Assembly (NCBI GenBank): GCA_029931535.1
Contig: JAQPZY010001500.1
Span: 3,397,501-3,461,500, forward strand
DNA from: Margaritifera margaritifera
Lineage: Eukaryota; Mollusca; Bivalvia; Unionida; Margaritiferidae
Direction of reading: 5' to 3'
DNA: 64,000 nucleotides
Under the pieces are notes generated by a model, which did no database searches, was not told where the DNA came from, and saw only the letters and a program-made list of their open reading frames with translations. Made by a program: the position numbers and the translations under genes. Each line of letters opens with the position of its first letter. Within the stretch, counting starts at the first letter, position 1. This document shows positions 34,196-46,339 of the stretch, one piece after another.

Positions 34196-35020
34196 AAGCC
34201 AAAGTTCCAGCATTTTGACAACGAATTAAACAAAAAATATATAAGCTGCCCTTACATATTCATCTTAAACCATTGTGAACAATACAAGAACAATTAAAAG
34301 ACATCAAATCAAAATACTTACTCAAGTGTTTCTGCCAAGATCATTTTTGGTCGGTCTCTCCGTTTTATCTTCCTTCCACGACAGATCAGCAGAGTTTTAA
34401 TCAAAGACTCATGGATTACCTTGATCCATTTATTACTTATAACACCTCAAACAGCATCCCGCATTTGGCCTTAAACTCTCCAAAGTACAACATTAAGGTA
34501 ATCAATTAGCCGCTTAATCGGACTACTCAACCACGCATCATCGCACTGGTCATATCCGGTTCCCAGTAGACTGGTTCTGGCTGGTTTATCTAATGTGTTG
34601 ATAGAACGCAGAAAAAAAAAAAACGATTTAAAAAAAAACAAACCATTTTTCCTTGTATTTTTTTAAACCGATAGATTTCGACTACTAAACGGTATGTGCG
34701 GTAGACGGTCTTTAAAACGGTATTTTTTGCCTACCGCCGGTAGAATCACAGCTATGATGATATGTACTTAAGTTGTGCATGGCAAATATGTCTAATAGTA
34801 AACATAAGTATGATAATTCTGTGGGAGTTCTTGTCGTCTTAGTCCTCAACTACAGCTTTGTTTTTTTCGCATTTATCTTTTTGTCTCGAACAACATGGCC
34901 TGTGCCGACATGAAAATTGGTGGCTGTATTTTTCTTCTGGAGTACTTATCAAAACATCAGTGGAAAGATGCTCTCCCCAATTTTAAAATGCAGTTTAAGT
35001 ATGATCATGTACCAGACCGT

Positions 35021-35273
35021 TGGATAGAAGTAGTCCTAACGTATTACATGTATGTATAACTTACAGTTAACCGTCATGAATAGTGAGGGGGAGGAAATCT
35101 GATGATGGAGTTATACAATTTTGCACAGATTTAATTTTGTTTTAAAATAAGTGCTTAAATTGTCTAACTCCATCATCAAATTTCCTCCCCCTCACTATTC
35201 ATGACTGTTAACTGTAAGTTATACATACATGTAATATGTTTGGATAGAAGTAGTCCTAACGTATTACATGTAT
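35021..35273. repeat. Quasi-palindrome, 71-bp arms, flanked by 33-bp direct repeat
   Basis: Arms 35043-35113 and 35165-35235 are reverse complements at 69 of 71 positions with a 51-bp AT-rich loop. A 33-bp direct repeat beginning 'tggatagaagtagtcctaac' occurs at 35021-35053 and 35241-35273, the first copy overlapping the left arm. Confidence 0.97.
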
Positions 35274-35289
35274 AACTTAACTGACCTAC

Positions 35290-35930
35290 TGAAGCCAAAA
35301 TTAATTGATACCTTTCTTGTCTCAATGCAAGCCATCCACAAAGTTTCATCACAGTTTGTGGCATAGGGCTTAAGTTATTTTGCGGAAACCATTTTCCTTC
35401 TGGGAGTCCATTTGGTGCTGACCTTTGACCTTTTAAATGCAAAGTCAATAACGGTCTCAACAAGGAAGCCATCTACAAAGTTCAGTCAAAGCATGTGGCA
35501 CAGAACATTAGTAGTTTTGAGGAAAGTATTTTTCCTTCTTTCAGCCCATGTGACCTTGACCTTGACATTTTGACCCCAAAATGAATAGGTGTTTCTTGTC
35601 TAAAATGCAAGCCATCCAGAAAGTTTGTCAAAGTAGGTGATAAAGAAGTAAAGATATTGTCTTAACCCATTTTTCTTCTTAAAGTCTCTATGACCATGAC
35701 CAACCATTTAAGCCCCCAAATTAACAGGCGTCTTTTTTATCTGCAACACAAGCCATTTACAAAGTTCGGTTAAGATATCTGGTATACGTCAAGTCAACTG
35801 ATCATGTGGAAACAGCTTTCTTTCAGTCCATGTGACCTTGATCTTTGACCTTTTGAGCCTGAAATCAATAAGTTTTTGCCTTTCCCGAAATACAAGCTAT
35901 TCACAAAGTATGGTAGCAGTAGATGGTGGA
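35290..35930 (+). repeat. Tandem repeat, about 140-bp units, 5 copies
   Basis: Units repeat 'catgtgaccttgacctttga', 'atgcaagccatccacaaagt' and 'ggaaaccattttccttct'. Unit starts fall about 137-145 bp apart at 35329, 35465, 35607, 35752 and 35892. A common class of molluscan tandem repeat. Confidence 0.88.
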
Positions 35931-35939
35931 AAACAGATT

Positions 35940-36469
35940 TTTTGATAGATCTAACATGTGTGGGTCACTATGGGGACAAGATGGGAAATCTCGTGTTAAA
36001 AATATCCCAGGTTTAACATGATGGGTTGATATAGGGTCAAGATGGAAAATGAAATGTTAAAATATATTAGGACAAGATAGGAAATGTAATGTTAAAAATG
36101 TCTACAGGTTTAACGTTAGGAGTCGCTAGTAGTATAGTGAGGCGATCTAGACCCAAATGGGAATTTAACATGGGAATGGCACTTTGTCATTGATGTGAAT
36201 TGAACATTTGTCTGCCATTTTCTAGGTTTATAGCGTCAAGGTGGGAAATCCTATGTTAAAAATTAGTTCATAGGTTTCACATGATGAGACTGTGTGGTTG
36301 GAAATGTAACAGTATGTTTCAAGTGGTTTGTCATCACACCAGTGCTAATCTGAATGTGAAGCTCACTCCACAATGATGCTCTACTGGCTGAAAAGAGTTT
36401 CCTGGAATTCATGACAAGACCATTTCTTCCTTTTAATTACAGAGTGTTGAAACCATCTTTGATATTCTT
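35940..36469. other. Intergenic, loose repeats
   Basis: Short repeated phrases ('aagatgggaaat', 'gttaaaaatgtc', 'aggtttaac') recur every 60-80 bp at 35980-36280, a degenerate tandem repeat. 36355-36440 is the leader segment also seen at 13190-13260. Confidence 0.6.
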
Positions 36470-37655
36470 CAGTGATAACAAGATTTTCAAATTAACTGTG
36501 GAGGAGGACATATTGGATGTCAACTTGGCATTATTTTCATTTTAGGATCAACAATGCATGTTAAGAAGGTTTCTGGTGGCAACCCCAAGCTGATCATGGT
36601 GGCCACATTTGACATTAGATTGGCACCATTTCTATTTAGTACCAAGTAGACATAAGAAGTATTTTGGTGCAAGTACAAAGTCGATATGACCAGCCATCTA
36701 GGAGAAGTAGTGATATTAAGATCTTGAAAATAGCCATTGTTGCAGTCCTATTAGAAGTTGAATCAGCACCATTTTCGATTATGACCAACCAGACATCATA
36801 AGAAGTCTCTCAATGAAAACCCCATGCTGACATGACCATTAATTCAGGAGAAATAGTGATTACAAGATTTTCAAGATGGCCAATGTGGCAGGCATATTAA
36901 ATGTCTGAACAGCATCATTAGGACCAACAAGACATCAATAGAAGTGGTTTAGTAAAAACCCAATGTTGATACAACCATCCATTCCGGAGGAATAGCGATA
37001 ACAATATTTTCAAAATGGCCACTGTGGTGGCCATATTAAACATCAGATCAACACCATTTTCATTTTGGACCAACTGTGCATACTAAGAAGTCATCTGGTG
37101 AAAACCCCATGGCAATATTACTTTTCATTCATGAGAATTAGCAATAACAAGATTTTAAAGATGGCTACTGTGGCACAATATCGGACAGCAGATTAGCACC
37201 ATTTTCAATTAGTACCAACTTGACAAGTATTCTGGTGAAAACCCCATGGCAATATTACATTTCATTCAGGAGAAGTTGTGATAATATTTTCAAGATGGGC
37301 ACTGTGGTGGCCAAATTGGATATCAGATCGAGCCCATTTTTATTTAGGACCAATTAGACATTACATTAAGTCTTTTAGTGAAAACCACCATGTTAATATG
37401 ACCACCCATTCACGAGGAGTAGGGAAAGCAAGGTTTTAAAGATGGCTGCTATGGTGGCTACATCAGCATCATTTTTCATTTAGGACCAACTACACCATGG
37501 GATGAATGTGTATGTAAAGTTTCATGGCAATCCTCCAAGTAGTTTAGGAGGAGTAGCAATAACAAACTTGTGCTAATGGACAGATGGATGAAGGACGATA
37601 GACAACAGACCATCCCATAAGCTCTTCTGGTCTATGACCAGTAGAGCTAAACATT
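36470..37655 (+). repeat. Tandem-core element A, second copy
   Basis: Same unit ('ataacaagattttcaagatg', 'gcaccattttcatttagg', 'gtgaaaaccccatg') and same ending as 14278-15372. The tail carries 'ggacagatggatg' and a 13-bp stem with a TAT loop (AGCTCTTCTGGTC and GACCAGTAGAGCT) followed by 'aaa'. Here one stem position that is mismatched in the first copy is paired. Confidence 0.85.
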
Positions 37656-38391
37656 GGCAGATTTAAGGAAAAAGGTTTGGAAAATAAATACAGGATAGGA
37701 TGACGTTAGGAGAAAAGTATAAATGACTCAAGTGAGTTCTGCCCTGCTACTTTACTGCTAACCACTCTCTTAATCATAGAAAAAGGAAGACAGGAAGATA
37801 TAGAGAAGGTGCATAGGTAGGACAAAGAAGAATAACAGGGAACAAATTGCTAGACCACAGGTTCTACTTATAATACCATCTTCTCAATCGGGAAGAACTT
37901 AACAAGAACTTCCTACACTAACATCACTGTCACTGTGCATTGGCAGCGGTAGAATGGTATTATCAAACACAAAAGCCCAAGTAATTATAAAGGTGTATTG
38001 AAATGAAATGTGAAGAACATGAACATACAATAAATGTGTGTTGAAATGAAATGCAAATAACATGAACATACAATAAATTCAGTACAACAACAGTGCTCTA
38101 AATCCAACAAATGTATTCTCAAGCTACACAACAAGTTATTGTTTAAAATAAATATTTACATTCTTCTTCTTAATATATCAATCAATCAGGAAGATTAATA
38201 ACAGAACTATAACCAGCAGACACATGTACCTATGCATACATGTAAATATACAAAATATCCCTAGAAACAGTCATGAATGCAAATGTTAAGAAATATCATG
38301 CACCATATTAGACAAACAGATACACAAACACACATGCCATATTGGTAAATAAATAAAAACCAATGTAAGGCACCTGACTCTAAGACTAAGA
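37656..38391. other. Intergenic, nothing firm
   Basis: A two-unit repeat of about 45 bp ('tgaaatgaaatg', 'catgaacatacaataaa') lies at 37995-38080. No gene seen. Confidence 0.5.
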
Positions 38392-39872
38392 CCTGTCAAA
38401 TTTTGCCTTTTGAAAAGCTCTAGAACCATGCCAAAATGTTAACATTTAAAATCTGTGCTTGAATAATAAACCTAATCATTTCATATGGCATGTTTTATTT
38501 AAGAGCCAAAGTGCAGAGTCATCGCTCTTCTTTAATTTGAATTTTCAACTGGTGCAGCCTTTCAAATAGATATAACAGAATATATGTATAGTTACAGCTT
38601 TTTGTTGACTCTTGTTATGATCACACTAAAAAGCCCAAATCAATTTGGAATAGCAATCACCTTGAATATGCCAAACAAATATTGCCATATCTAGCAGACC
38701 TACTATATACAAAATATACAAATAAATTGAATGCAAATGTTAACAAAGTTATGTCACATCAGTTGTACCAGTAAATACACTGAAAACGTTAATCACAAAC
38801 ACACATACACATCAATCATGCCAGTAAACGTCGCAGAAACTGAAAGAAGAAAATAAAATTTAGCATAAAATACAAATACAAAAAGATAACATCTACATAT
38901 ACACACCCATGCTGGCACACAAGACAAACAAATAATAATGTGGACAAAATAGATGATTACAAAATCACCTTCTATGTGACCCACACCTCAACCCGGACAT
39001 GAATTTTTGCAATTCCGAAACATGGACGATTACAATATCAGTGGGGTATGACCTTGACCTTAATCTATGCAATAACATTATCAAAAAGGTATAGATTCCA
39101 TGACTGACTGTTGAATTATACCATTTCAGTAATTCCAGGGGATGAATATCATTGTGATGGTAACAACAATCAAGAGTCTTGAAACCCTAGTGTGTACATT
39201 TCATTATTCACCAAAAACACACCAGTTATATCTAGAGAGTCTCTTGCATGACCTATCTAAGTCCGAAATTTCATGCCATCTTTAATTTTAAGCAGAATCA
39301 AAATATGCACAGGATTTTTATGTAATGAAATAATATATTAAACAAAAAAGGCCAAACATTGTTTATAGATATTTGAAAGACTTGATACCACAATACCAGA
39401 ATCAGTCACATGCACTGAAAGAAATCATGATGTGGATCATAGAGAAAGCCAAAGGAAGAAAATGATCTGCAATTATATTCTCTGGTTAGTAGAAAATTGC
39501 ATCTGCAAGACCACTCAATTGCAGTATATCACATGGCACAACATACAGTATGCTTTACACCTGTTAAATTTTGCCTTGATAAAAGATCTGGATCCATGCC
39601 AAAATGTTAATATTTAAAACCTGTGCTTCAATAACAAACCATAATAATTGCATATGGCATGTTCTATTTAATAGCCAAAGTGCAGAGACATCTCTCTTGT
39701 TTAGTTTGAATTTTGAACTGGTGCACCATTAACTTGTATTGTCTCTTTGAATGTTTAGTTGCAGCTTTTATTGACTATGGTGAGATAGCCCTAACTAGTC
39801 CTATCCAATTTGGAATAGCCATCACTTTGAAAATGACAAAAAAATATTGCCACATCTAACAGACCTATTCAC
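38392..39872 (+). repeat. Diverged about 315-bp direct duplication
   Basis: 38392-38706 and 39556-39872 share order and sequence ('catgccaaaatgtta', 'atatggcatgtt', 'gccaaagtgcagag', 'caatttggaatagc'). Between them, 38780-39060 is a diverged single unit of the array that forms 41380-43190. Confidence 0.85.
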
Positions 39873-40230
39873 AGGTGTAGCTGTCCACTCTGGGTCAACA
39901 GTCACAGGTAGTACCGTCTACTTTTACTTACGGTAGCAGGCGTAGCCTGACCTGACATAGACCAATAAGAAAGCATTAGTTATTTACCTTGACCTTTATC
40001 CTCTTTGACCGCAATATCAATAGACTTTTTTCTTACCCCAAGTGCAAGCCATGCAAAGTTTAGTTCAGGTATGTTATGTAGGAGTAATGGTATTGTGTGT
40101 AAACCACATTGGTATGATATGGATTGACAGACGGATCGACGAACAAATGGACCGACATCAAAATATATTGCCATATCTAGCAGATCCATGTACCTAATAC
40201 ACATAAATATACAAATAAAAAAGCACCCCA
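39873..40230 (+). repeat. Flank repeat, copy 1 (partner 43287-43440)
   Basis: The segment 'gtccactctgggtcaacagt' to 'caatatcaatagactttttt' recurs near-identically at 43287-43436, including 'gcaggcgtagcc' and 'catagaccaataagaaagca'. The two copies bracket the large tandem arrays. Ends with a 'gacagacggatcgac' tail. Confidence 0.92.
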
Positions 40231-41350
40231 CCCCACTGCCTTCCAGAACATTACCTTCACCCAGAAGTAACCTTTACCCCAAATCCCCAATTTTTATGTC
40301 CCTACATTAACCCTACAATTAACGCCCCCAGGCAGTCCCAAACGCCAAATGTTTAATGGGTACTGCAATCCCCTAGTACCCGCCTATAACACCACACTCT
40401 ACCTCAAAAAATGTTCCCTCCACCCAGGAGTAAGATTTATCCCATTTTACCCAAAATCCCCAATTTTTATGTCCCTACATTAACCTTAAAATTAACACAC
40501 CGGGCAGTCCCAAATGCCAAATGTTTAATGGGTACTGCAATCCCCTAGTACCCACCTATAACCCCACCCTCTTTCCCCCAAAACATTCCCTCCATCCAGG
40601 ATTAACCTTTATCCCATTTTACCCAAAATCCCCAATTTCTGTATCTACATTTACCCTCAAGTGAACACCCCAGGCAGTCCCAAATACCAAATGTTTAATG
40701 GGTACTGCAATCCCCCTACCCATCTACAACCCCCCCCCACGCCTGCCAGATAAATATAAACACACAAATAAATATGCATCAATGTAAATAGGAAAATGTC
40801 ATACACAAATAAAAAAATACAATCACAAACACACATACACATCAATCATACACATACACATCAATCATAAGTAAACATCAGAGAAGTAACCTTTACCCCA
40901 AATCCCCAATTTTTATGTCCCTACATTAACCCCACACTTAATGCCCCCTTGCAGTCCCAAATGCCAAATGTCTAACGAGTACTGCAATCCCCTATTACCT
41001 GCCTATAACACATACTCGACCCAAAAAAATATTCCCTCCACCCAGGAGTAACCTTTATCCCATTTTACCCCAAATCCCCAATTTTTATGTCCCTACATTA
41101 ACCTTAAAATTAACACCCCAGGCAGTCCCAAATGCCAAATGTTTAATGGGTACTGCAATCCCCTAGTACCCACCTATAACCCCACCCTCTTCCCCCCAAA
41201 ACATTCCCTCCACCCAGGATTAACCTTTATCCCATTTTACCCAAAATCCCCAATTTTTTTATCTGCATTTACCCTCAAGTGAACACCCCAGGCAGTCCCA
41301 AAATGCCAATGTTTAATGGGTACTGCAATCCCCCTACCCATCTCGAACAC
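40231..41350 (+). repeat. 172-bp tandem repeat in a 619-bp higher-order unit
   Basis: Six copies of 'aatccccaatttttatgtcc...caggcagtcccaaat...gtttaatgggtactgcaatc' start near 40284, 40458, 40629, 40903, 41075 and 41248. Spacing is 174, 171, 274, 172 and 173, so three 172-bp monomers plus a 100-bp spacer form a higher-order unit of about 619 bp present twice. Confidence 0.92.
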
Positions 41351-43190
41351 AACCCCCTGCCTGCCAGATAAATATAAATATACAAATGAATATGCATCAA
41401 TGTAAATGGGAAAATGTCATACACAAATAAACAAATATAATCACAAACACATATACACATCAATCATACAAGTGAACATCACGCAAACTGAAAGAAGAAA
41501 AGAAAGATTAACAAATAAATATGCATAAATGGAAATGGGAAAATGTCATACACAAATACAGAAATAAACAAATACAATCACAAACACACATACACATCAA
41601 TCATACAAGTAGACATCATGGAAACTGAAAGAAGAAAAGAAAGATTAACATACAATACAAACAGATAACATGTACATATACACACCCCTGCTGGCACACA
41701 AGACATCACCTTCTATGGGACCCAGACCTCACATCAATCATACAAGTAAACATCACACAAAAATGAAAGAACAAAAAAAAAGATTAACAAATAAATATGC
41801 ATCAATGTAAATGCGAAAATGTCATACACAAACAAATATAATCACAAACACATACACATCAATCATACAAGTAAACATCACGCAAACTGAAAGAAGAAAA
41901 GAAAGATTAACAAATAAATATGCATAAATGGAAATGGGAATATGTCATACACAAATACAGAAATAAACAAATACAATCACAAACACATATACACATCAAT
42001 CATACAAGTAGACATTATGGAAACTGAAAGAAGAAAAGAAAGATTAACATACAATACAAATAGATAACATGTACATATACACACCCCTGCTGGCACACAA
42101 GACATCACCTTCTATGGGACCCAGACCTCACATCAATCATACAAGTAAACATCACACAAACTGAAAGAAGAAAAGAAAGATTAACAAATAAATATGCATA
42201 AATGGAAATAGGAATATGTCATACACAAATACAGAAATAAACAAATACAATCACAAACACACATACACATCAATCATACAAGTAGACATCATGGAAACTG
42301 AAAGAAGAAAAGAAAGATTAACATACAATACAAATAGATAACATGTACATATACACACCCCTGCTGGCACACAAGACATCACCTTCTATGGGACCCAGAC
42401 CTCACATCAATCATACAATTAAACATCACACAAAAATGAAAGAACAAAAAAAAGATTAACAAATAAATATGCATCAATGTAAATGCGAAAATGTCATACA
42501 CAAACAAATACAAACACATACACATCAATCATACAAGTAAACATCACCCAAACTGAAAGAAGAAAAGAAAGATTAACAAATAAATATGCATAAATGGAAA
42601 TGGGAAAATGTCATACACAAATACAGAAATAAACAAATACAATCACAAACACACATACACATCAATCATACAAGTAGACATCATGGAAACTGAAAGAAGA
42701 AAAGAAAGATTAACATACAATACAAATAGATAACATGTACATATACACACCCCTGCTGGCACACAAGACATCACCTTCTATGGGACCCAGACCTCACATC
42801 AATCATACAAATAAAACATCACGCAAAAATGAAAGAAAAAAAAAAGATTAACAAATAAATATGCATCAATGTAAATGCGAAAATGTCATACACAAACAAA
42901 TATAATCACAAACACATACACATCAATCATACAAGTAAACATCACGCAAACTGAAAGAAGAAAAGAAAGATTAACAAATAAATATGCATAAATGGAAATG
43001 GGAAAATGTCATACACAAATACAGAAATAAACAAATACAATCACAAACACACATACACATCAATCATACAAGTAGACATCATGGAAACTGAAAGAAGAAA
43101 AGAAAGATTAACATACAATACAAATAGATAACATGTACATATACACACCCCTGCTGGCACACAAGACATCACCTTCTATGGGACCCAGAC
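41351..43190 (+). repeat. About 395-bp tandem array, 5 units
   Basis: The landmark 'cccctgctggcacacaagac' recurs near 41685, 42085, 42359, 42750 and 43147. One unit is about 120 bp shorter, having lost the half that carries 'aaaatgaaagaac'. Each unit contains two or three sub-copies of 'cacatcaatcatacaagta' plus 'gaaagaagaaaagaaagatt'. Units are very similar, so the array is young or homogenised. Confidence 0.93.
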
Positions 43191-43744
43191 CTCAACCTTG
43201 ACATGAATTTTTGCAATAATTCCGAAACATGGATAATTACAATATCAGTGGTATAGGACCTTGACCTTAATCGATGCAATAACATTGTCCACTCTGGGTC
43301 AACAGTCACAGGTAGTACCGTCTACTGTTACTTACGGTAGCAGGCGTAGCCCGACCTGACATAGACCAATAAGAAAGCATTAGTTATTGACCTTGACCTT
43401 TATCCTCTTTGACCCCAATATCAATAGACTTTTTTCATATCACATGGCACAACATACAGTATCTTTCCAGACACAGGTGTAGATGTCTACTCTGTGCCAA
43501 CAGTTCTTCCTTACCCTAAGTGCATGCCATCCACAATGTTTGGTAACTGTAGATGGTGGAGAACTAAAGTAATTGTGTGGAAACCAGGCTGGCAACAAAT
43601 GGACTGACAGACAGATAAATGGATGAACAACATCAGAACATAATATGATCTGCTTTATGGCAGGCATACAGAAAAAGGCAAACATACAAACAGCCATAAA
43701 TACATGCATGTACACATTCCACAACAGACACACAAACATACACA
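43191..43744 (+). repeat. Flank repeat, copy 2, and repeat tail
   Basis: 43191-43440 combines segments found separately at 38990-39090 ('acatgaatttttgcaat') and 39887-40030. 43590-43630 carries an 'actgacagacagataaatgg' tail. It runs up to the minus-strand exon candidate, whose 3' end I cannot place exactly for that reason. Confidence 0.85.
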
Positions 43745-44090
43745 CCCAAGGTCTATGGTTTGGAGGAAGAAGCATTGATGAGACACCAGGCACCTCTCCT
43801 TCCCCACTGAAAACTCCCTTGTCATCAGCCACTGCCACTGACGATGGCCCCATGGTCTGGACATCGCAGTCCAGGTAGGCACCTAAAATCGCCAGGTCTG
43901 ACAGTACCTCACACATTGCTGGTACTACAGAATCACTTTCTCCTCCATCCTCCAGATTCACCGCAAGCGGCTCCTCCAGAATCACCTCCGAGACAGGGGT
44001 AGGGCTTAACAGGGGTGGGGTTGGCAGGTCCAGCAGAGGTGAAACATCAACAATAGTCTCCTCACCTCTCACCAGTTCTGAAGTCTGCAT
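43745..44090 (-). CDS. Unrecognised internal exon, acidic Pro/Ser-rich
   Basis: The minus strand has acceptor 'aaaaaatctctttcag' at 44091 followed by an uninterrupted frame of about 115 codons: MQTSELVRGEETIVDVSP, then LLDLPTPPLLSPTPVSEV, ILEEPLAVNLEDGGESDS and further acidic sequence. No domain is recognised; composition (Pro, Ser, Glu, Asp, Val) suggests a disordered region. The frame stays open into repeat DNA down to 43440, but the character changes near 43745, where GTGT|GTATGT could be a donor, so the 3' limit is approximate. It enters in phase 0 if read in this frame, compatible with the exon at 62924-63016. The ATG at its first codon could also be an alternative start. No function is assigned. 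Confidence 0.55.
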
Positions 44091-44103
44091 CTGAAAGAGA
44101 TTT

Positions 44104-45399
44104 TTTAAAGTATATTAGCAAAAATAGACTAAATAGAGCAACTCTACCATCAGTTACTCAAATGAAAGGATTAAAGAAAAAAGCAGAGAAAAGTTTCTGA
44201 GGCTGTATTATTTGTGATGAGAACAAAGTCATATGATTGTTCATAATATGTACAACCATAAAATTAATGTTGGGTGTTATTCCAATAAGAACAAGTTAAC
44301 TGGTGTGATTGACCCACATCCTATACATTTTATTGGTATATATTAATTCTGCATTGTCAATGTCTGTGTTCAAACAGATTCTTAAAATCTTTAAGACTTT
44401 TAACATTTGATTTTACTGAGAACACTATTTATATTTTGAAAAACTGTCTCCTATTTGTCTACATCAGACTTCTCATTACTTTTAGTCATAGCATTTGCTA
44501 TACCGTTAATAATAATATTATTATCATATGCAATGTCATTGCTTGTCATATATGTTGTAAAATTCACTTTTGGAACTCGTGCACCTAGAATCTTTAGTCT
44601 ATGATGGATCTGTATGACTTCTGGCTGTTTTGTGTGAACCAGACTAAAAATGGGGACATACAGTGTATCTCTGTATGACTTATGGCTGTTTTGTGTGAAC
44701 CAGACTAAAAATGAGGACATACAGTGTATCTCTGAAAACACAGGAGTCAAAAGTGCACATTACTTTTAAAATTGGTCAAATTTTACCTCTTTTATTGAAC
44801 AAGTGATATCCAAAACCTCTGCATGAATAAAAATTTGACATGAACTGCTAATTAGGAGAAAAAGTCAAAATTCTGTATATTTTGTAAATTAAACGTGAAG
44901 ATGATCTATATTTATCAATTAAACAATATGAAGTTTTACTGTAAAAAAAATATAATTGAGGTGCCCATTAATTTGTCTGTCATAGTCTTGAAGAACAGGA
45001 GATAAAACATTTTACTATTCATCATACAATATGACATTTATATGTTGCGGTTACCAAACAATCATTTTGGTGTGTGGAATTAACCTGCATGGTATGGTTA
45101 TCTAACATTTTGATCTGAACATTGTAAGCAGTTCATGTCAACAGGTCACTGGGCAAATGCAGGTTAAATTCTGATAAACCAATAGCAATTAAAATAATGC
45201 CATGTGATTGACAGAACAGAAATCCTGTTGACCCAAGACCCGTTTCTGACAACGAGACCTCCACAATAAGTGGTTATGGCATCCTGAGGCCAACAGAATT
45301 TGATGACATCATTATCACCAGCCACAAGCAAAGTCCACTAAGCTTTTGTATCACCTGTGCCCTCCAGTGCTAATATTTCCTTGTTTCTCATGAATATGC
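44104..45399. other. Putative intron: 61-bp tandem duplication, otherwise plain
   Basis: 44609-44730 is a two-copy tandem repeat of 61 bp ('tctgtatgacttctggctgt'). No exon or element was otherwise recognised. The LINE 5' end lies somewhere before 45420. Confidence 0.55.
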
Positions 45400-45419
45400 T
45401 TAAAGATGCTTAACTAAAT

Positions 45420-46065
45420 ATGTCAGTGAAAGAGGTTTTAATCCTTGGGTCAAAGCCAAGTCGTTACCTGGGGTGGGAACTGGTCATATGCTTGATTTTA
45501 TTAGAGACACAGACCTTTCTCAATTTGATAACATTATCATCAGTGTTGAAGGAAATGATTTTAACAACAACATTGAGATTGAACAAATTGAAGACAATTT
45601 TTACCACATTCTGAATAACATCTACATGTACTTTGACAACCCAGCTTGTAAGGTATGCATTTGCACAGTTTCTCCAAGAACTGACAATGATGTTCGAAAC
45701 CTGAATGCCTTAATAGGACACCTATGCACTGAATGGGACCACAAAATAATTGACATTGAAAATGCATTTGTTATAAAATCTGGCTTGATGCTGGAACACC
45801 TTTTGGCTAAGGACAGAACTCATTTAAACAAAGAGGGACTTTTACACTCTCTGTATGCAATAAATGAACATGTTCCAATACTCAAAGGCAAATACATTAA
45901 TCAAAGATATGACAGAGACCAAGATAACAGGTTCAACAAACCAGACAAGCTAGGGTCAGGTGCTATAATTGCTATGAACCTGGGCATGGCTTTGATGCAT
46001 GCAGACATACTGTGAAAATTCAATGCCATGACTGTTTGGAATATGGACACAAGGCCAAACACTGA
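45420..46065 (+). pseudogene. LINE ORF1-type protein: SGNH esterase plus CCHC
   Basis: The frame from about 45473 shows SGNH hydrolase block III as SVEGNDFN (GxND, at about 45551) and block V as KDRTHLNKEG (DxxH, at about 45813). Block I survives in another frame as VLILGSKPSR, where the nucleophile motif GDS is not intact. After a frame change near 45950, 45961-46062 encodes two zinc knuckles, CYNCYEPGHGFDAC and CHDCLEYGHKAKH; the last Cys is replaced by a stop. Esterase domains occur in ORF1 of some CR1/L2 LINEs, with proposed roles in RNP or membrane interaction. Here the gene is broken by frameshifts. Confidence 0.8.
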
Positions 46066-46339
46066 AATGTTTCACCCTAGCAACAGTTGCTAGGCTTATG
46101 GCTATGAAGATAGTGCCCTTTTTAGGAGACATAATTTCTCTACTGCTTCAAGACAAACCTTTGGAACTCAACTGGGTGATGATGCCCATGTTGTTTCCTT
46201 TGGGACCTCAGTTAAACATTTTAACTCTCAAACTGACAACTGTGATGGATGTTTTGAATGTGGAAGTACATATGTGTTTGTGAATGTTCTCACAAAGACT
46301 ACATGCATGCTTCAAGAAATGTAAAAAATGTCAGGGTGG

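Larger units (their letters stand above)
33088..34751 (-). mobile_element. Internally deleted hAT transposon
   Basis: A 1.66 kb element carrying the start and end of a hAT transposase on the minus strand with the catalytic core missing. Possible short inverted ends are CTGTGACAGAACC at 33088 and, read inward from 34751, CTGTGATTCTACC; I could not find an 8-bp target duplication, so the borders are tentative. The right terminal 150 bp contains repeated 'accgt' and 'taccg' motifs, as in subterminal transposase-binding regions. Confidence 0.65.

Noticed and set aside
35176..35472. 98-codon minus-strand ORF
   Set aside because: Runs through the quasi-palindrome and the 140-bp tandem repeat.
43440..43744. 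Extension of the minus-strand exon to 43440
   Set aside because: The frame is open but enters the flank-repeat DNA and becomes low-complexity (Cys/Phe/Met-rich); probably beyond the true exon end.
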